Shown here piece by piece: positions 45,201-54,406 of a stretch of 64,000 bases of DNA. Positions within the stretch are counted from its first letter, which is position 1, and each line of letters starts with the position of its first letter. The translations under genes and the position numbers were made by a program. The notes beneath the pieces were generated by a model. It searched no databases. It worked only from the letters and a program-made list of their open reading frames with translations, and had not been told where the DNA came from. The stretch comes from Polaribacter sp. IC066 (lineage in GTDB: Bacteria > Bacteroidota > Bacteroidia > Flavobacteriales > Flavobacteriaceae): assembly GCF_007997085.1 (NCBI RefSeq), contig NZ_VORR01000013.1, forward strand, positions 28,652 to 92,651, in the 5' to 3' direction.

Positions 45201-45318
45201 AAAAATAAAAAATTGCGACTTTTTAGGCAGCATAAAACATTTAAATTTAGCAGAAACTGATAACCATTCACAAAAAACTAAAAACCTAAAACTAATAACT
45301 GATCACTAAAAACCAAAG

Positions 45319-45735
45319 ATGATACAACCATTCCACCTAGCAATACCAGTTCAGAATTTAGAAAAATGTAGAACTTTTTATCGAGATATTTTAAACTGTG
45401 AAGAAGGACGATCTACTGAAGATTGGGTAGATTTTAATTTCTTTGGGCATCAATTAGTGATTCATCAAAAAGAAGATTTTAAAGCTGAAAGGATTTCAAA
45501 TCCTGTAGATGGATACGATGTTCCTGTTCCGCATTTTGGAGTCGTTTTATCTTGGGAAGATTGGCATTCTTTAGCAGATCGTTTAAAAGCGGCAAACACA
45601 AAATTTGAAATAGCACCTTGCATTCGTTTTAAAGGAAAAGTAGGCGAACAAGCCACCATGTTTTTTAAAGATCCAGAAAATAACGCGTTAGAGTTTAAAG
45701 CTTTTCAAGATATGACTCAATTGTTTGCGAAATAA
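45319..45735 (+). CDS. VOC family (glyoxalase-like) protein
   Basis: A 138-residue protein. It begins IQPFHLAIPVQNLEKCRTFY RDILNCEEGR, the first beta-alpha-beta-beta-beta module with a possible metal ligand His6. The second module has VPHFGVVLSWEDWHSLADRL and ends MFFKDPENNALEFKAFQDM, with the conserved Glu ligand. The pattern (EGRSTEDWVDFNFFGHQLV) matches a subfamily of uncharacterised VOC proteins related to dioxygenases and glyoxalases. No signal peptide, so cytosolic. The gene stands alone between the repeat and the tricorn-like protease gene. The function is unknown. Confidence 0.85.
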   Translation: MIQPFHLAIPVQNLEKCRTFYRDILNCEEGRSTEDWVDFNFFGHQLVIHQKEDFKAERISNPVDGYDVPVPHFGVVLSWEDWHSLADRLKAANTKFEIAPCIRFKGKVGEQATMFFKDPENNALEFKAFQDMTQLFAK

Positions 45736-45807
45736 ATTATAGATTACTTTAACAATTATTTTAAACTGATTTTTCTATCTTTAAAAAATCAACTAAATAT
45801 CCTTATA

Positions 45808-48800
45808 ATGAAAAAACTTTTCTTTCTTTTTTCTGTCCTTATTTCTTTTATTACCATTTCACAAAACACACGTTTATTAAGAGAACCCACTCTTTCTGAA
45901 ACAGCGATTGTTTTCGTACATGCTTCCGATTTATGGAAAGTACCTTTAAACGGCGGAAACGCTATTCGGTTGACCAGCGATGAGGGTTATGAAACAAATC
46001 CTCAATTTTCAAAAGACGGAAAATGGATTGCTTTTACGGCGCAATATGATGGAAATACCGATGTATTTATAGTCTCTGTAAATGGTGGCGAACCAAAGAG
46101 ATTAACCTATCATCCTTCTAACGATGTAGTGCAAAGTTGGACGCCAGACGGAAAAATTCTATTTCGTTCTGATAGAGAATCAAAACCTACGCAAACTAAT
46201 AAATTTTACACTATTTCTACCGAAGGAGGAACGCCAGAGGCGTTTGATATTCCGAGAGCTGCTTTTGGAGAAATTTCTGAAGACAATAAATACATCGCCT
46301 ATACGCCCATTACAAGTTGGGATGCTGAATGGCGTAATTATAGAGGCGGACAAGCAATGCCTATTTGGATTGTTGATTTAAAAACAAAAGAATTGATAAA
46401 AACTCCACAGAAAGACGGAGAAAGACATGTAAATCCGGTTTGGTATCAAGGCGCTGTTTTTTATATTTCTGAAAGAGATTATACCGCAAATATTTGGTCG
46501 TATAACATAACAACCAAGCAAGAAGAACAAATTACATTTCATAAAAAATTCGATGTAAAAAATATTGATGCCAATTCAAATGGAATCGTTTATGAGCAAG
46601 CAGGATTTCTTCATTTACTACATCCAGAAACAAAAGAAACCAATCAGATTATCATCAATGTGAAAGGAGATTTAAACTATTCTAGAACCAGATGGATGGA
46701 TGTTGCTGGAAAAGATTTAACAAATCCTAATGTATCGCCTAAAGGAAAGAGAGCCATTTTTGAGCATAGAGGCGAAATCTTTACCGTTCCTAAAGAAAAC
46801 GGAACGTGGCGAAACTTAACGAATTCATCAGGCGTTGCAGACCGTGCTCCTATTTGGTCTCCAAAAGGGGATAAAGTAGCTTGGTTTTCTGATCAAAATG
46901 GCGAATATCAAATGGTCATTGCAGATCAAGATGGTGCAAATCAAGAGTCTATAAAATTACCAAATCCAACCTTCTACTTTCAGCCAGATTGGTCTCCAGA
47001 CGGCAAACACATTGCCTATACAGACACTAATTTTGTTATTTGGATTGTGAATTTAGCAAGCAAAAAAATCACAAAAGTAGATGCAGATGGTTTTGCACAT
47101 CCTAACAGAACCATGAATCCTAAATGGTCTCCAGATAGTAATTGGATAGCCTATGCAAAACAAAATAACAATAACTTCAAATCTATTTATGCTTATCAAA
47201 TAAGCACAAAAAAAATAGTACCAATTACAGATCCAATTGCCGACGCTATTAGCCCAGTTTGGGACGCATCTGGTAAATACATATACACGTTGGCCAGTAC
47301 AGATTATGGTTTACAATCGGGTTGGTTAGACATGAGTTCGTATGACCCTAGCGTAACAAGATCGCTGTATTGTGTGGTTTTAAATAGTAAAGATAAAGCG
47401 CCTGTTTTACCAAAAACCGATGAAGCGTCAGCTAAAGAAGAAACTGATAAAGACGAAAAGAAAGACGAGAATAAAGATAAGAAATCCGACAAAGAAGCGC
47501 CAAAAGAGCACAAGACAATTATTGACGAAAACGGATTATTTGACCGTGCAGTAGTCTTAAAGTTACCAGCAAGAAATTACATGGCTTTATTAAAAGGGCC
47601 TGAAAACAACGTTTTTATTGCAGAAGCAATTCAAAATGCAGCAGGATTAACCGTTCATAAATATGATGTACTGAAAGAAAAAGCGACCGTTTTTGCAACG
47701 GGAGTTTCTTCCATGTCGGCTTCAGATGATAGAAACTCAATTTTACTTTCTAAAAAAGGAAATTGGAGTTTAGAAAGCAGTAAAGCTGAAAAAGCTGGGA
47801 AGGAAACGCTGAAAACAGCCATGAAAATAAAAGTAGATCCGAAGGCAGAAGCACATCAAATATTTAAAGAAGGCTGGCGTTATATGCGCGATTTTCTATA
47901 TGTTGATAATGTGCACGGTGCCCCTTGGGATGACGTCTTCAAATGGTATGCTCCTTGGATTAATGATGTAAAACACAGAACTGATTTAAATTATGTTGTT
48001 GATATTATGAGTGGTGAAGTTGCAATTGGGCATTCGTATGTTTCTGGTGGAGACACCCCAAATATTGAAAGAGTTCCTGTGGGTTTATTAGGTGCCGATC
48101 TAGAGAAAAAAGAGGGTTTTTATCAATTTAAAAAAATATACAAAGGTGAACGTTGGAATCCAAATATCACTGCGCCATTAGGTTTACCTGGCATTAACGT
48201 AAATGAAGGCGATTATTTATTAGCAATTAACGGAGTTTCTTTAACAGCAGCAATGAATCCGTATCAGTTATTAGAACAAACAGCAGGCCGAGAAATCTAT
48301 ATAAAAGTGAGTGATACGCCTTCAGAAAAAAATGCAAGGACCGTTTTAGTAAAACCTGTAAATAGCGAGCGATCTTTGCGGTCTATTGACTGGGTAGAAA
48401 GCAATAGAAGAAAAGTTGACAAACTCTCTAACGGAAAATTGGCCTATGTATATGTGCCAAATACAAGTGAACCAGGATTTACATCGTTCAATCGGTATTA
48501 TTTTTCTCAACAAGATAAAAAAGGTGTTATTATCGATGAAAGAAATAATGGTGGTGGCTCTGCTGCAGATTATATGATTGATATTATGTCTAGAGAAGTG
48601 CTTGGTTTTTTTAATAGTAAAAGTGAAAGCAGAAGACCTTGGACAACCCCAATGGCGGGTATTTGGGGACCAAAAGTGATGATTATTAACGAAAGAGCAG
48701 GTTCTGGAGGAGATTTACTGCCTTACATGTTTAAAGAGAAAAAATTAGGCCCTTTAGTCGGCACAAGAACTTGGGGTGGTTTAGTAGGAACTTGGGATAC

Positions 48801-49071
48801 GCCTCCATTTATTGATGGCGGAAGAATGGTGGCACCGCGAGGTGGCTTTTATGATGTGGATGGGAATTGGGCTGTTGAAGGCGAAGGTGTTGCGCCAGAT
48901 ATTGAAGTAGATCAAACTCCGAAAGAAGTGCTATTAGGCAAAGATCCGCAATTAGAAAAAGCAGTTGAAGAAGCCTTGAGGATGCTAAAAGGAAACGAGT
49001 TTGAACTAAAACCAGAGCCAAAAGCTCCTATTCGCTCAAAAAGACCAAAAGGGTATCAGAAAGAGAATTAA
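45808..49071 (+). CDS. Tricorn-like S41 protease
   Basis: A 1,087-residue protein with a signal peptide ending near TISQN. A six- then seven-bladed WD40/TolB-type propeller region spans about 25-520 (repeats such as NPQFSKDGKWIAFTAQYDG and RAPIWSPKGDKVAWFSDQNG). A highly charged linker of Lys/Asp/Glu spans about 530-570. The tricorn core C1 domain, a PDZ domain (about 770-845, GINVNEGDYLLAINGVSL) and the S41-type catalytic domain follow. The last has GSGGD with Ser966, close to the catalytic Ser965 of Thermoplasma tricorn. It should cleave peptides in the periplasm or at the surface. A strong terminator follows. Confidence 0.92.
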   Translation: MKKLFFLFSVLISFITISQNTRLLREPTLSETAIVFVHASDLWKVPLNGGNAIRLTSDEGYETNPQFSKDGKWIAFTAQYDGNTDVFIVSVNGGEPKRLTYHPSNDVVQSWTPDGKILFRSDRESKPTQTNKFYTISTEGGTPEAFDIPRAAFGEISEDNKYIAYTPITSWDAEWRNYRGGQAMPIWIVDLKTKELIKTPQKDGERHVNPVWYQGAVFYISERDYTANIWSYNITTKQEEQITFHKKFDVKNIDANSNGIVYEQAGFLHLLHPETKETNQIIINVKGDLNYSRTRWMDVAGKDLTNPNVSPKGKRAIFEHRGEIFTVPKENGTWRNLTNSSGVADRAPIWSPKGDKVAWFSDQNGEYQMVIADQDGANQESIKLPNPTFYFQPDWSPDGKHIAYTDTNFVIWIVNLASKKITKVDADGFAHPNRTMNPKWSPDSNWIAYAKQNNNNFKSIYAYQISTKKIVPITDPIADAISPVWDASGKYIYTLASTDYGLQSGWLDMSSYDPSVTRSLYCVVLNSKDKAPVLPKTDEASAKEETDKDEKKDENKDKKSDKEAPKEHKTIIDENGLFDRAVVLKLPARNYMALLKGPENNVFIAEAIQNAAGLTVHKYDVLKEKATVFATGVSSMSASDDRNSILLSKKGNWSLESSKAEKAGKETLKTAMKIKVDPKAEAHQIFKEGWRYMRDFLYVDNVHGAPWDDVFKWYAPWINDVKHRTDLNYVVDIMSGEVAIGHSYVSGGDTPNIERVPVGLLGADLEKKEGFYQFKKIYKGERWNPNITAPLGLPGINVNEGDYLLAINGVSLTAAMNPYQLLEQTAGREIYIKVSDTPSEKNARTVLVKPVNSERSLRSIDWVESNRRKVDKLSNGKLAYVYVPNTSEPGFTSFNRYYFSQQDKKGVIIDERNNGGGSAADYMIDIMSREVLGFFNSKSESRRPWTTPMAGIWGPKVMIINERAGSGGDLLPYMFKEKKLGPLVGTRTWGGLVGTWDTPPFIDGGRMVAPRGGFYDVDGNWAVEGEGVAPDIEVDQTPKEVLLGKDPQLEKAVEEALRMLKGNEFELKPEPKAPIRSKRPKGYQKEN

Positions 49072-49086
49072 ATCAGATTTTTATAA

Positions 49087-49118
49087 AATAATTCCCGCAA
49101 AAGCGGGAATTATTTTTT
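49087..49118 (+). terminator. Strong terminator after the tricorn-like gene
   Basis: A perfect 12-bp stem AATAATTCCCGC/GCGGGAATTATT with an AAAA loop, followed by a T-run, 15 bases after the stop. It is GC-rich in the middle, unlike most terminators here. Confidence 0.9.
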
Positions 49119-49147
49119 GATCTTTAAACCACAATAAACTATTGAAT

Positions 49148-50011
49148 ATGATTGAAACCCATATTGCACTGAGCCAAAAAGAACCTATCCGTTTTCAAGA
49201 ATATGCAGTAGGAATTTTCAAGACAATTCCAACAAAATCAGGTATTAAAAAAGCGATTAAAAAAGAGCTTATTTTTATTGATGGCATCGTTGCAATGACC
49301 TCAAAATATGTTTCTGGTGGTGAAAAAATTGATTTGTACCAATCAGAAAAATCATCCAATTTCGAAAGATTAAAGTTAGATATAGAAGTCTTATTTGAAG
49401 ATAACTATTTAGCGATCATTTATAAACCTTCAGGAATAGTAGTCAGCGGAAACAAATTTGTAACCATTGCAAACGGATTAGCTCAAAACTTAAAAAAAAG
49501 CAATCAACCTGATGCTGTAAAACCACAACCAATTCACCGATTAGATTACCCAACAAGTGGTGTTTTAGTAATCGGAAAAACGAGTGCTGCAATTCAGCAA
49601 TTAGGTGAGTTATTTGAACACAAAAAAATTCAGAAAACTTATTTTGCAATTACCCTTGGTGTCATGCAAACTCAAGGACATATAAATTCTCAAATTGATA
49701 AAAAAGAAGCTTTTACAAACTATGAAGTTTTACAATCTGTAAAATCTGAACGTTTTGAGTTTTTAAACTTGGTAAAACTATCGCCAAAAACAGGAAGAAA
49801 ACATCAATTAAGAAAACATTTATTAGCCATCAAAAACCCTATTTTAGGCGATAAAGAATACTTTTTAGAAAATAAAGTTTTAAACGGAAAAGGCTTATAC
49901 TTGCATGCAGCTGCTTTAGAATTTATACATCCGTTTACGAAAGAGAAAATTTCAATTACAAAAGAACTGCCTAAAAAGTTTACGAAAATTTTTGCTGAGT
50001 ATTATATTTAA
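49148..50011 (+). CDS. RluA-family pseudouridine synthase
   Basis: A 287-residue protein. An N-terminal S4-like segment (IKKAIKKELIFIDGIVAMTS) precedes the catalytic domain. That domain starts LEVLFEDNYLAIIYKPSGIV-like and has the motif II HRLDYPTSGVLVIGKT, with the catalytic Asp133. The later KLSPKTGRKHQLRKHLLAI is the RluA-type TGRxHQLR motif. It isomerises uridine to pseudouridine in rRNA or tRNA. An in-frame TTG precedes the chosen ATG by six bases. The target position cannot be told from sequence; the substrate-specific insertions are short. Confidence 0.92.
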   Translation: MIETHIALSQKEPIRFQEYAVGIFKTIPTKSGIKKAIKKELIFIDGIVAMTSKYVSGGEKIDLYQSEKSSNFERLKLDIEVLFEDNYLAIIYKPSGIVVSGNKFVTIANGLAQNLKKSNQPDAVKPQPIHRLDYPTSGVLVIGKTSAAIQQLGELFEHKKIQKTYFAITLGVMQTQGHINSQIDKKEAFTNYEVLQSVKSERFEFLNLVKLSPKTGRKHQLRKHLLAIKNPILGDKEYFLENKVLNGKGLYLHAAALEFIHPFTKEKISITKELPKKFTKIFAEYYI

Positions 50012-50163
50012 AATATCTTTCTGATGCCCAATATAAATTTTTCTAACGGTTATTTTATCTGCAATTTTGTGATTTCTCCTAAAGTAGACATGACGCCATA
50101 TTGTGTTTTTCTTTATTTAAAATCAATTACAAATTGTCAAAAAATAAAAAAAACTTTAAATGT

Positions 50164-51477
50164 CTAAACAATTCCCAAAACCGAAGAAAGCGCAGAAGCC
50201 AATCCTAAAAAACTTAAAAAACCACAAATATCTGTAACCGTTGTTAAAATAATGGAAGATGATGTTGCCGGATCTTGCCCAATTGCTTTTAAACCAATCG
50301 GAATTATAGCACCCGCAAAACCTGCTATTAGCATAGAAATTACCATTGAAATTGCGATAACAATTCCTATTCCTAATGAGGAAGTCCAAAAATAAACGAT
50401 AATTCCTGTGGTTAAAGCCACCGCAACACCATTTACAAAACCAACCATGATTTCTTTTTTAGCAACTCTAAACCATTGAGAAATTCTTATTTCTTTTAAC
50501 GCTAAACCTCTAATCGTTACCGCTAAAGCTTGTGAACCAGTGTTTCCTGATTGCCCAGCAACTACTGGTAAAAAAATGGCAAGAATTGTAATTTTCGCAA
50601 TGGTTTCTTCAAACAAACCAACAACCATAGATGCTAAAAACGCAGTTGCCAAATTTACTTGTAACCAAGGCAATCTTTTTTTAACAGCAAACGTCCATTT
50701 AGACAACGCTTGTTCTTCTTTACCGGCACCAAACATCGATTGTAAATTTTCGGTAATTTCTTGTTTAGAAGCAGACATTAAAGTATCGTTTCTAATAATA
50801 CCCAAAAGAATATGATTAATATCTGTAACGGGTATTTGCAAAAGATCTTCCTTTTCAATCGCTTCTAAAACTTCTTCTCTAGAAACCATAGCATCTATAA
50901 AAGGTGCAGCTTTCATGATGCTTTCTAACTTTTCATTTGGGGCAGAAATTGCAATATATTGAATAGGCACTTTTCCTAATAACTTACCTTCTTCATCTAC
51001 AATATAAATGACCATGATATTTTTTTTACCAATTTTTCTAATTCTGGTCAATACGTCATCAACTACATTATCTGCATGAAAAGTAACCATGTCTGTTTCC
51101 ATTAAATAACCTGCAGTATCTTCTTTAAAGTTTAAAAAATCTAAAATTTCTCTAGAAACGATATCTGTTAATAACGCAAGTTTACTGGTAACATCATCTT
51201 TTTCTAAAGAAGAAAATAAACGAGCAGCTAAATGCGTATTTACTTTAAAGAATAATTCTTTAAATAATTCGTCATCTATTTCTAAAAGTAGTTCTGTAAT
51301 TAATTCAGAATTTAGCTGAAAAAAAATTGCTCTTGCATTTTCTGCAGGTAATTCTTTTAAATACTGTAAAACAATATCCGCAGAAAAAGTATCTAAAGTA
51401 TGTGCAGCATCTTTAGGAAACTTTAAAAAATAATCCGTGTATAATTCGCTTTCTACTTTATCTGTTTTTAATTTCAT
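50164..51477 (-). CDS. mgtE: Magnesium transporter MgtE
   Basis: A 437-residue channel-type Mg2+ transporter. The N domain (residues about 10-125) is followed by a CBS pair (FKEDTAGYLMETDMVTFHAD at about 122-140, then DEEGKLLGKVPIQYIAISAP). A plug helix and five transmembrane helices follow from about residue 270. The signature PVVAGQSGNTGSQALAVTIR lies at the first pore helices, and TTVTDICGFLSFLGLA carries the Asp equivalent to the pore-lining, Mg2+-selecting Asp432 of Thermus MgtE. Cytosolic Mg2+ closes these channels through the N and CBS domains. It is the last gene of an operon with a truncated MgtE-like protein and two MscS-type channels. Confidence 0.93.
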   Translation of the reverse strand: MKLKTDKVESELYTDYFLKFPKDAAHTLDTFSADIVLQYLKELPAENARAIFFQLNSELITELLLEIDDELFKELFFKVNTHLAARLFSSLEKDDVTSKLALLTDIVSREILDFLNFKEDTAGYLMETDMVTFHADNVVDDVLTRIRKIGKKNIMVIYIVDEEGKLLGKVPIQYIAISAPNEKLESIMKAAPFIDAMVSREEVLEAIEKEDLLQIPVTDINHILLGIIRNDTLMSASKQEITENLQSMFGAGKEEQALSKWTFAVKKRLPWLQVNLATAFLASMVVGLFEETIAKITILAIFLPVVAGQSGNTGSQALAVTIRGLALKEIRISQWFRVAKKEIMVGFVNGVAVALTTGIIVYFWTSSLGIGIVIAISMVISMLIAGFAGAIIPIGLKAIGQDPATSSSIILTTVTDICGFLSFLGLASALSSVLGIV

Positions 51478-51484
51478 AAGGCCT

Positions 51485-52288
51485 TTAATTACTTACACTT
51501 TTTAAGATTCCTGTTAAACCAATTCTATACAATTCACCAAGTGCACTTCCTGTTTCCATCACTTTTTCATTGGATGAATTACTAATATCCTCCGTAAATT
51601 CGATGGATCTTTTATAAGCTAAAGCTCCTAAAAGTTTTTCGAATTTATCTACAACAGGTATGTGATGATATTCTAACCAAGAATTATAATTCAAAATACT
51701 TTTAATTGGTATTTCTGGTGATAATTTTAGGATTTTAGAAATCATTAAATCTTCTAAAGAAGCATTTTTCTTGGCAAGTAAAAGTTCTTTTAATCTTACA
51801 ATTCCTTCAAAATTGCCCTCTAAATCTACAACATATAAATAAAAATCTTCTTTTTCTGAATTTCTCTTTACTATTTGAACAGCCTCTCTTACAGACATTT
51901 CTTTGTTCACACTCAATACTGTTTCCATTAAAGCACCTACAGAGTTAGGTTCATGATCCATTTTAAGTTTTAAAATCGCTTTCTTTTCTTTAGACACTTT
52001 CGCTAAAAGACTTTCTTGCACTGTATTTTCTAACAACATTAATACAGCAGTTATAAAATGAACTTCTCCTTTTTCTATTATTTCTGTCGTTTTTTTTATT
52101 GGTAAAAACACAAAACAATCAGCAGCTTTACGAGCGTTCATTAGGCTTAACAAGCATACACATTTTGCTAAAGACACCGTTTGTATAAAATCTGCTACCG
52201 CTTTACTGCTCAATCTCTCTAATGTTTGTGCCGCTGCAAAAGGTTGTTTACTTATAAAATCATTTAATATGGTTTGATTATTTGTCAT
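51485..52288 (-). CDS. Stand-alone MgtE N/CBS-domain protein (no pore)
   Basis: A 267-residue soluble protein that parallels the cytosolic half of MgtE. It has an MgtE_N-like superhelix (AAAQTLERLSSKAVADFIQT, later LLSLMNARKAADCFVFLP), then a CBS pair (SVGALMETVLSVNKEMSVRE, then FYLYVVDLEGNFEGIVRLKE). There are no transmembrane helices. It lies seven bases upstream of mgtE and two bases after the stop of the large MscS-type gene, so co-translation is very likely. It may form mixed dimers with MgtE or act as a separate Mg2+/nucleotide sensor. This is an inference from architecture and position. Confidence 0.8.
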   Translation of the reverse strand: MTNNQTILNDFISKQPFAAAQTLERLSSKAVADFIQTVSLAKCVCLLSLMNARKAADCFVFLPIKKTTEIIEKGEVHFITAVLMLLENTVQESLLAKVSKEKKAILKLKMDHEPNSVGALMETVLSVNKEMSVREAVQIVKRNSEKEDFYLYVVDLEGNFEGIVRLKELLLAKKNASLEDLMISKILKLSPEIPIKSILNYNSWLEYHHIPVVDKFEKLLGALAYKRSIEFTEDISNSSNEKVMETGSALGELYRIGLTGILKSVSN

Positions 52289-52290
52289 GA

Positions 52291-53079
52291 TTAATTTGTT
52301 TTGATAAGGTAAGATTTCGATTCGTTAAATACTTTTGCAGGGATTAAAACTTGTCCGACTTCATTTTCTAAAATTACACTTGTCGTATCAATTTGAATAA
52401 TTCTACCTTTTGTTTTACCAACTTGCACTTGATCGCCTACTTTATATCTTTTACGAACATAATAACAAGCTAAAATATTGCTGATAGAAGTTCTTGCTCC
52501 TAAGCCAAATGCAAAAGCTCCACCAAATAATAATGCTGCCAAAACAATATCTATAATATTAACTAGTAAAGAAATTTCTATTCCAATTTGGTCTAAAGCA
52601 ATAATAATTGCTAAAGAAAGAAATATAAATCGAATAAATTTTAAGAGTGCATCACTGTAATACAATCCTGTTTTTTTTCCTATGGATACAATTAAATCAG
52701 ACACTAAATTACCAAGTACAATAGAGGCAAAAACAATTAAGATTGCCGCAAGGATGTTCGGAATATAATGGATAATGCTTTGAAACCAGTTTGTTAAAAC
52801 AGTAAGCCCTAAAATATCTGTTACTAGTAAGATACTAGAAAATATAATTAGCCAAAAGAAAGCAGTTCCTAGAAAAAAACCGGCTTGTTTTAAATTAAGA
52901 TTGCCAAATTTTCTGCTCCCCAATTTGCTTAAATAACTGAATAATTTTATGACAAAGTATTTTGCCAAACGCGCTATCAAATACCCAACGCCTAAAACAA
53001 CTATGGATACAATAAGGTTGGGAATAAATAGAAACAAATCACCTTTTAGCCGTTGAAACATTACATTAATTTCCTCCAT
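52291..53079 (-). CDS. MscS-type mechanosensitive ion channel with conserved TM repeats
   Basis: A 262-residue membrane protein. Hydrophobic helices lie near residues 12-38, 65-90, 94-125 and 140-185. The conserved TM-helix repeat (FLFIPNLIVSIVVLGVGYLI, then FQSIIHYIPNILAAILIVFA) is that of the small bacterial MscS-like proteins with a Mechanosensitive ion channel conserved TM helix. The MscS pore helix region AALLFGGAFAFGLGARTSIS and beta domain YKVGDQVQVGKTKGRIIQID close the protein. It opens under membrane tension to release solutes. The C-terminal cytoplasmic cage is very short. It is in an operon with the MgtE genes. Confidence 0.85.
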   Translation of the reverse strand: MEEINVMFQRLKGDLFLFIPNLIVSIVVLGVGYLIARLAKYFVIKLFSYLSKLGSRKFGNLNLKQAGFFLGTAFFWLIIFSSILLVTDILGLTVLTNWFQSIIHYIPNILAAILIVFASIVLGNLVSDLIVSIGKKTGLYYSDALLKFIRFIFLSLAIIIALDQIGIEISLLVNIIDIVLAALLFGGAFAFGLGARTSISNILACYYVRKRYKVGDQVQVGKTKGRIIQIDTTSVILENEVGQVLIPAKVFNESKSYLIKTN

Positions 53080-53144
53080 AAAGGTATTTTAAATTATTTT
53101 TAAATATTTTCTTCATTCTTTTTTCAGTTGTAGTAAAACAACGA

Positions 53145-53669
53145 TTATAATTGATTGATAACATCTGCGCTACTCGCTACTTTTCTAATTGTTTTTTGTA
53201 AAAAAGTATTATTGGGTAATGTTATTTCTTCGGATGTTCCAACGGTTTCTAAAGTGATAAAAAACAAACCAATATCTAAAATTTTTCCTTGAATTTCATA
53301 TTCTTTGCCTTCCATAATGGCTATTGTATCGCCTATTTTTACAGAATGATTAAAAAATAGCACAATACTAGCGGTAATATTAGAGAGAATAGACCATTGT
53401 GCAAACATAGCAACACCAATAACGGTAAGAACGGAACCGACGAAAACGGCCAAATCAGATTGTTTAACGCCCCAAATGACCAATAGAATGGTTAAAAAGA
53501 TGAGAATGATGATAAAACTAATAGCTTTTTTTATGATTTGACTTCTCGATTTTTGAATTAATTGTCTTTTAATTGTTCTGTTGATAAGCTTTTGAGTTAT
53601 TAGTCTTGCAAACACAAATAAGATTAAAACAACAACTGATTCTATAATTTTACTATAATAAATTTCCAT
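53145..53669 (-). CDS. Small MscS-family mechanosensitive channel
   Basis: A 174-residue minimal channel. Two or three helices (VVVLILFVFARLITQKLINR; AISFIIILIFLTILLVIWGV) are followed by the pore helix region LAVFVGSVLTVIGVAMFAQW and a beta domain with KIGDTIAIMEGKEYEIQGKI and EEITLPNNTFLQKTI. The length is about half that of E. coli MscS (286), mainly because the cytoplasmic alpha-beta cage is missing. The start is at 53669; an upstream TTG is not needed. It is first in the operon, 65 bases before the second channel gene. Confidence 0.85.
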   Translation of the reverse strand: MEIYYSKIIESVVVLILFVFARLITQKLINRTIKRQLIQKSRSQIIKKAISFIIILIFLTILLVIWGVKQSDLAVFVGSVLTVIGVAMFAQWSILSNITASIVLFFNHSVKIGDTIAIMEGKEYEIQGKILDIGLFFITLETVGTSEEITLPNNTFLQKTIRKVASSADVINQL

Positions 53670-53708
53670 AAGATTAAAAGCCAAAATAAAGTACCATAAT
53701 TACCCGCA

Positions 53709-53716
53709 CAAAGTTA
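53709..53716 (-). promoter_or_regulatory. Promoter -7 box of the channel/MgtE operon
   Basis: The reverse strand reads TAACTTTG, a perfect TAnnTTTG element 40 bases before the first ATG of the MscS-MscS-CBS-MgtE operon. Confidence 0.6.
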
Positions 53717-54375
53717 ATCGTAATTTGCATTATAGAAAATAGTTTTTTTATAAAAATATTTTAGACTAAATAATTTGTTCAACTATAACTTTCAGCTATT
53801 TAAAACTTCGATAATTACACTTATTGTATTGATTTATAGGTATATAAACCTGTAAATTCTGTAAATTTTTATTTCTTTAATTACAAGAACAATTTCGAGG
53901 CTAAGTTATCGAGGCATCAAAAAAGTACATTCTCTATACTATTTCTAGGCAGCGTTTAGAAGTAGTACACCCAAGATCGCACTAAATTCGAGAACAGATT
54001 TAATAAAAAAAACAGGATTGGTACAACCTACAATTTTATAATCAAGGCTTCGTTATTTTTAAAAATTGAGTTTTACTCAATTAAAATCAACCTAAAAGTC
54101 AGCTATCTAAAGATTTTATCAATTTTTTTAAAAAAAAATCCCTCATATAAATTTCTACTTTCTATTAAAACTCTTCTTTTACATGGATTTCAAAGCAAGG
54201 TTTTGTAAGATTGATTCTTTTCAAACACTGATACTTAATAAAACTGTTTTCTTAAATTTTAAATTTCTTTTTTTAAAGACAACCTCAATTTCAAAAAAAA
54301 GACTAAAAAAAACGAAATATAAAAGCATGTTTTAGATTAGTAGCCTCAAAATAAATATGTTCTTTTAAAAAGTAA
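53717..54375. other. Intergenic stretch, nothing recognised
   Basis: About 660 bases with no coding frame, hairpin or repeat that I can support. A short plus-strand patch near 54010-54055 has coding-like composition but no family match. Divergent promoters sit at either end. Confidence 0.5.
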
Positions 54376-54383
54376 TAAATTTG
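54376..54383 (+). promoter_or_regulatory. Promoter -7 box of the duplicated-domain gene
   Basis: TAAATTTG is a perfect -7 element 23 bases before the ATG at 54407. It probably serves the next two genes as well. Confidence 0.6.
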
Positions 54384-54406
54384 TCTCCTAATTTTTAACA
54401 ATCAAG

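Noticed and set aside
45121..45309. 62-residue ORF
   Set aside because: It is translated from the TTGGCTA repeat (repeated GYWLLAI-type peptide), so it is an artefact of the array.
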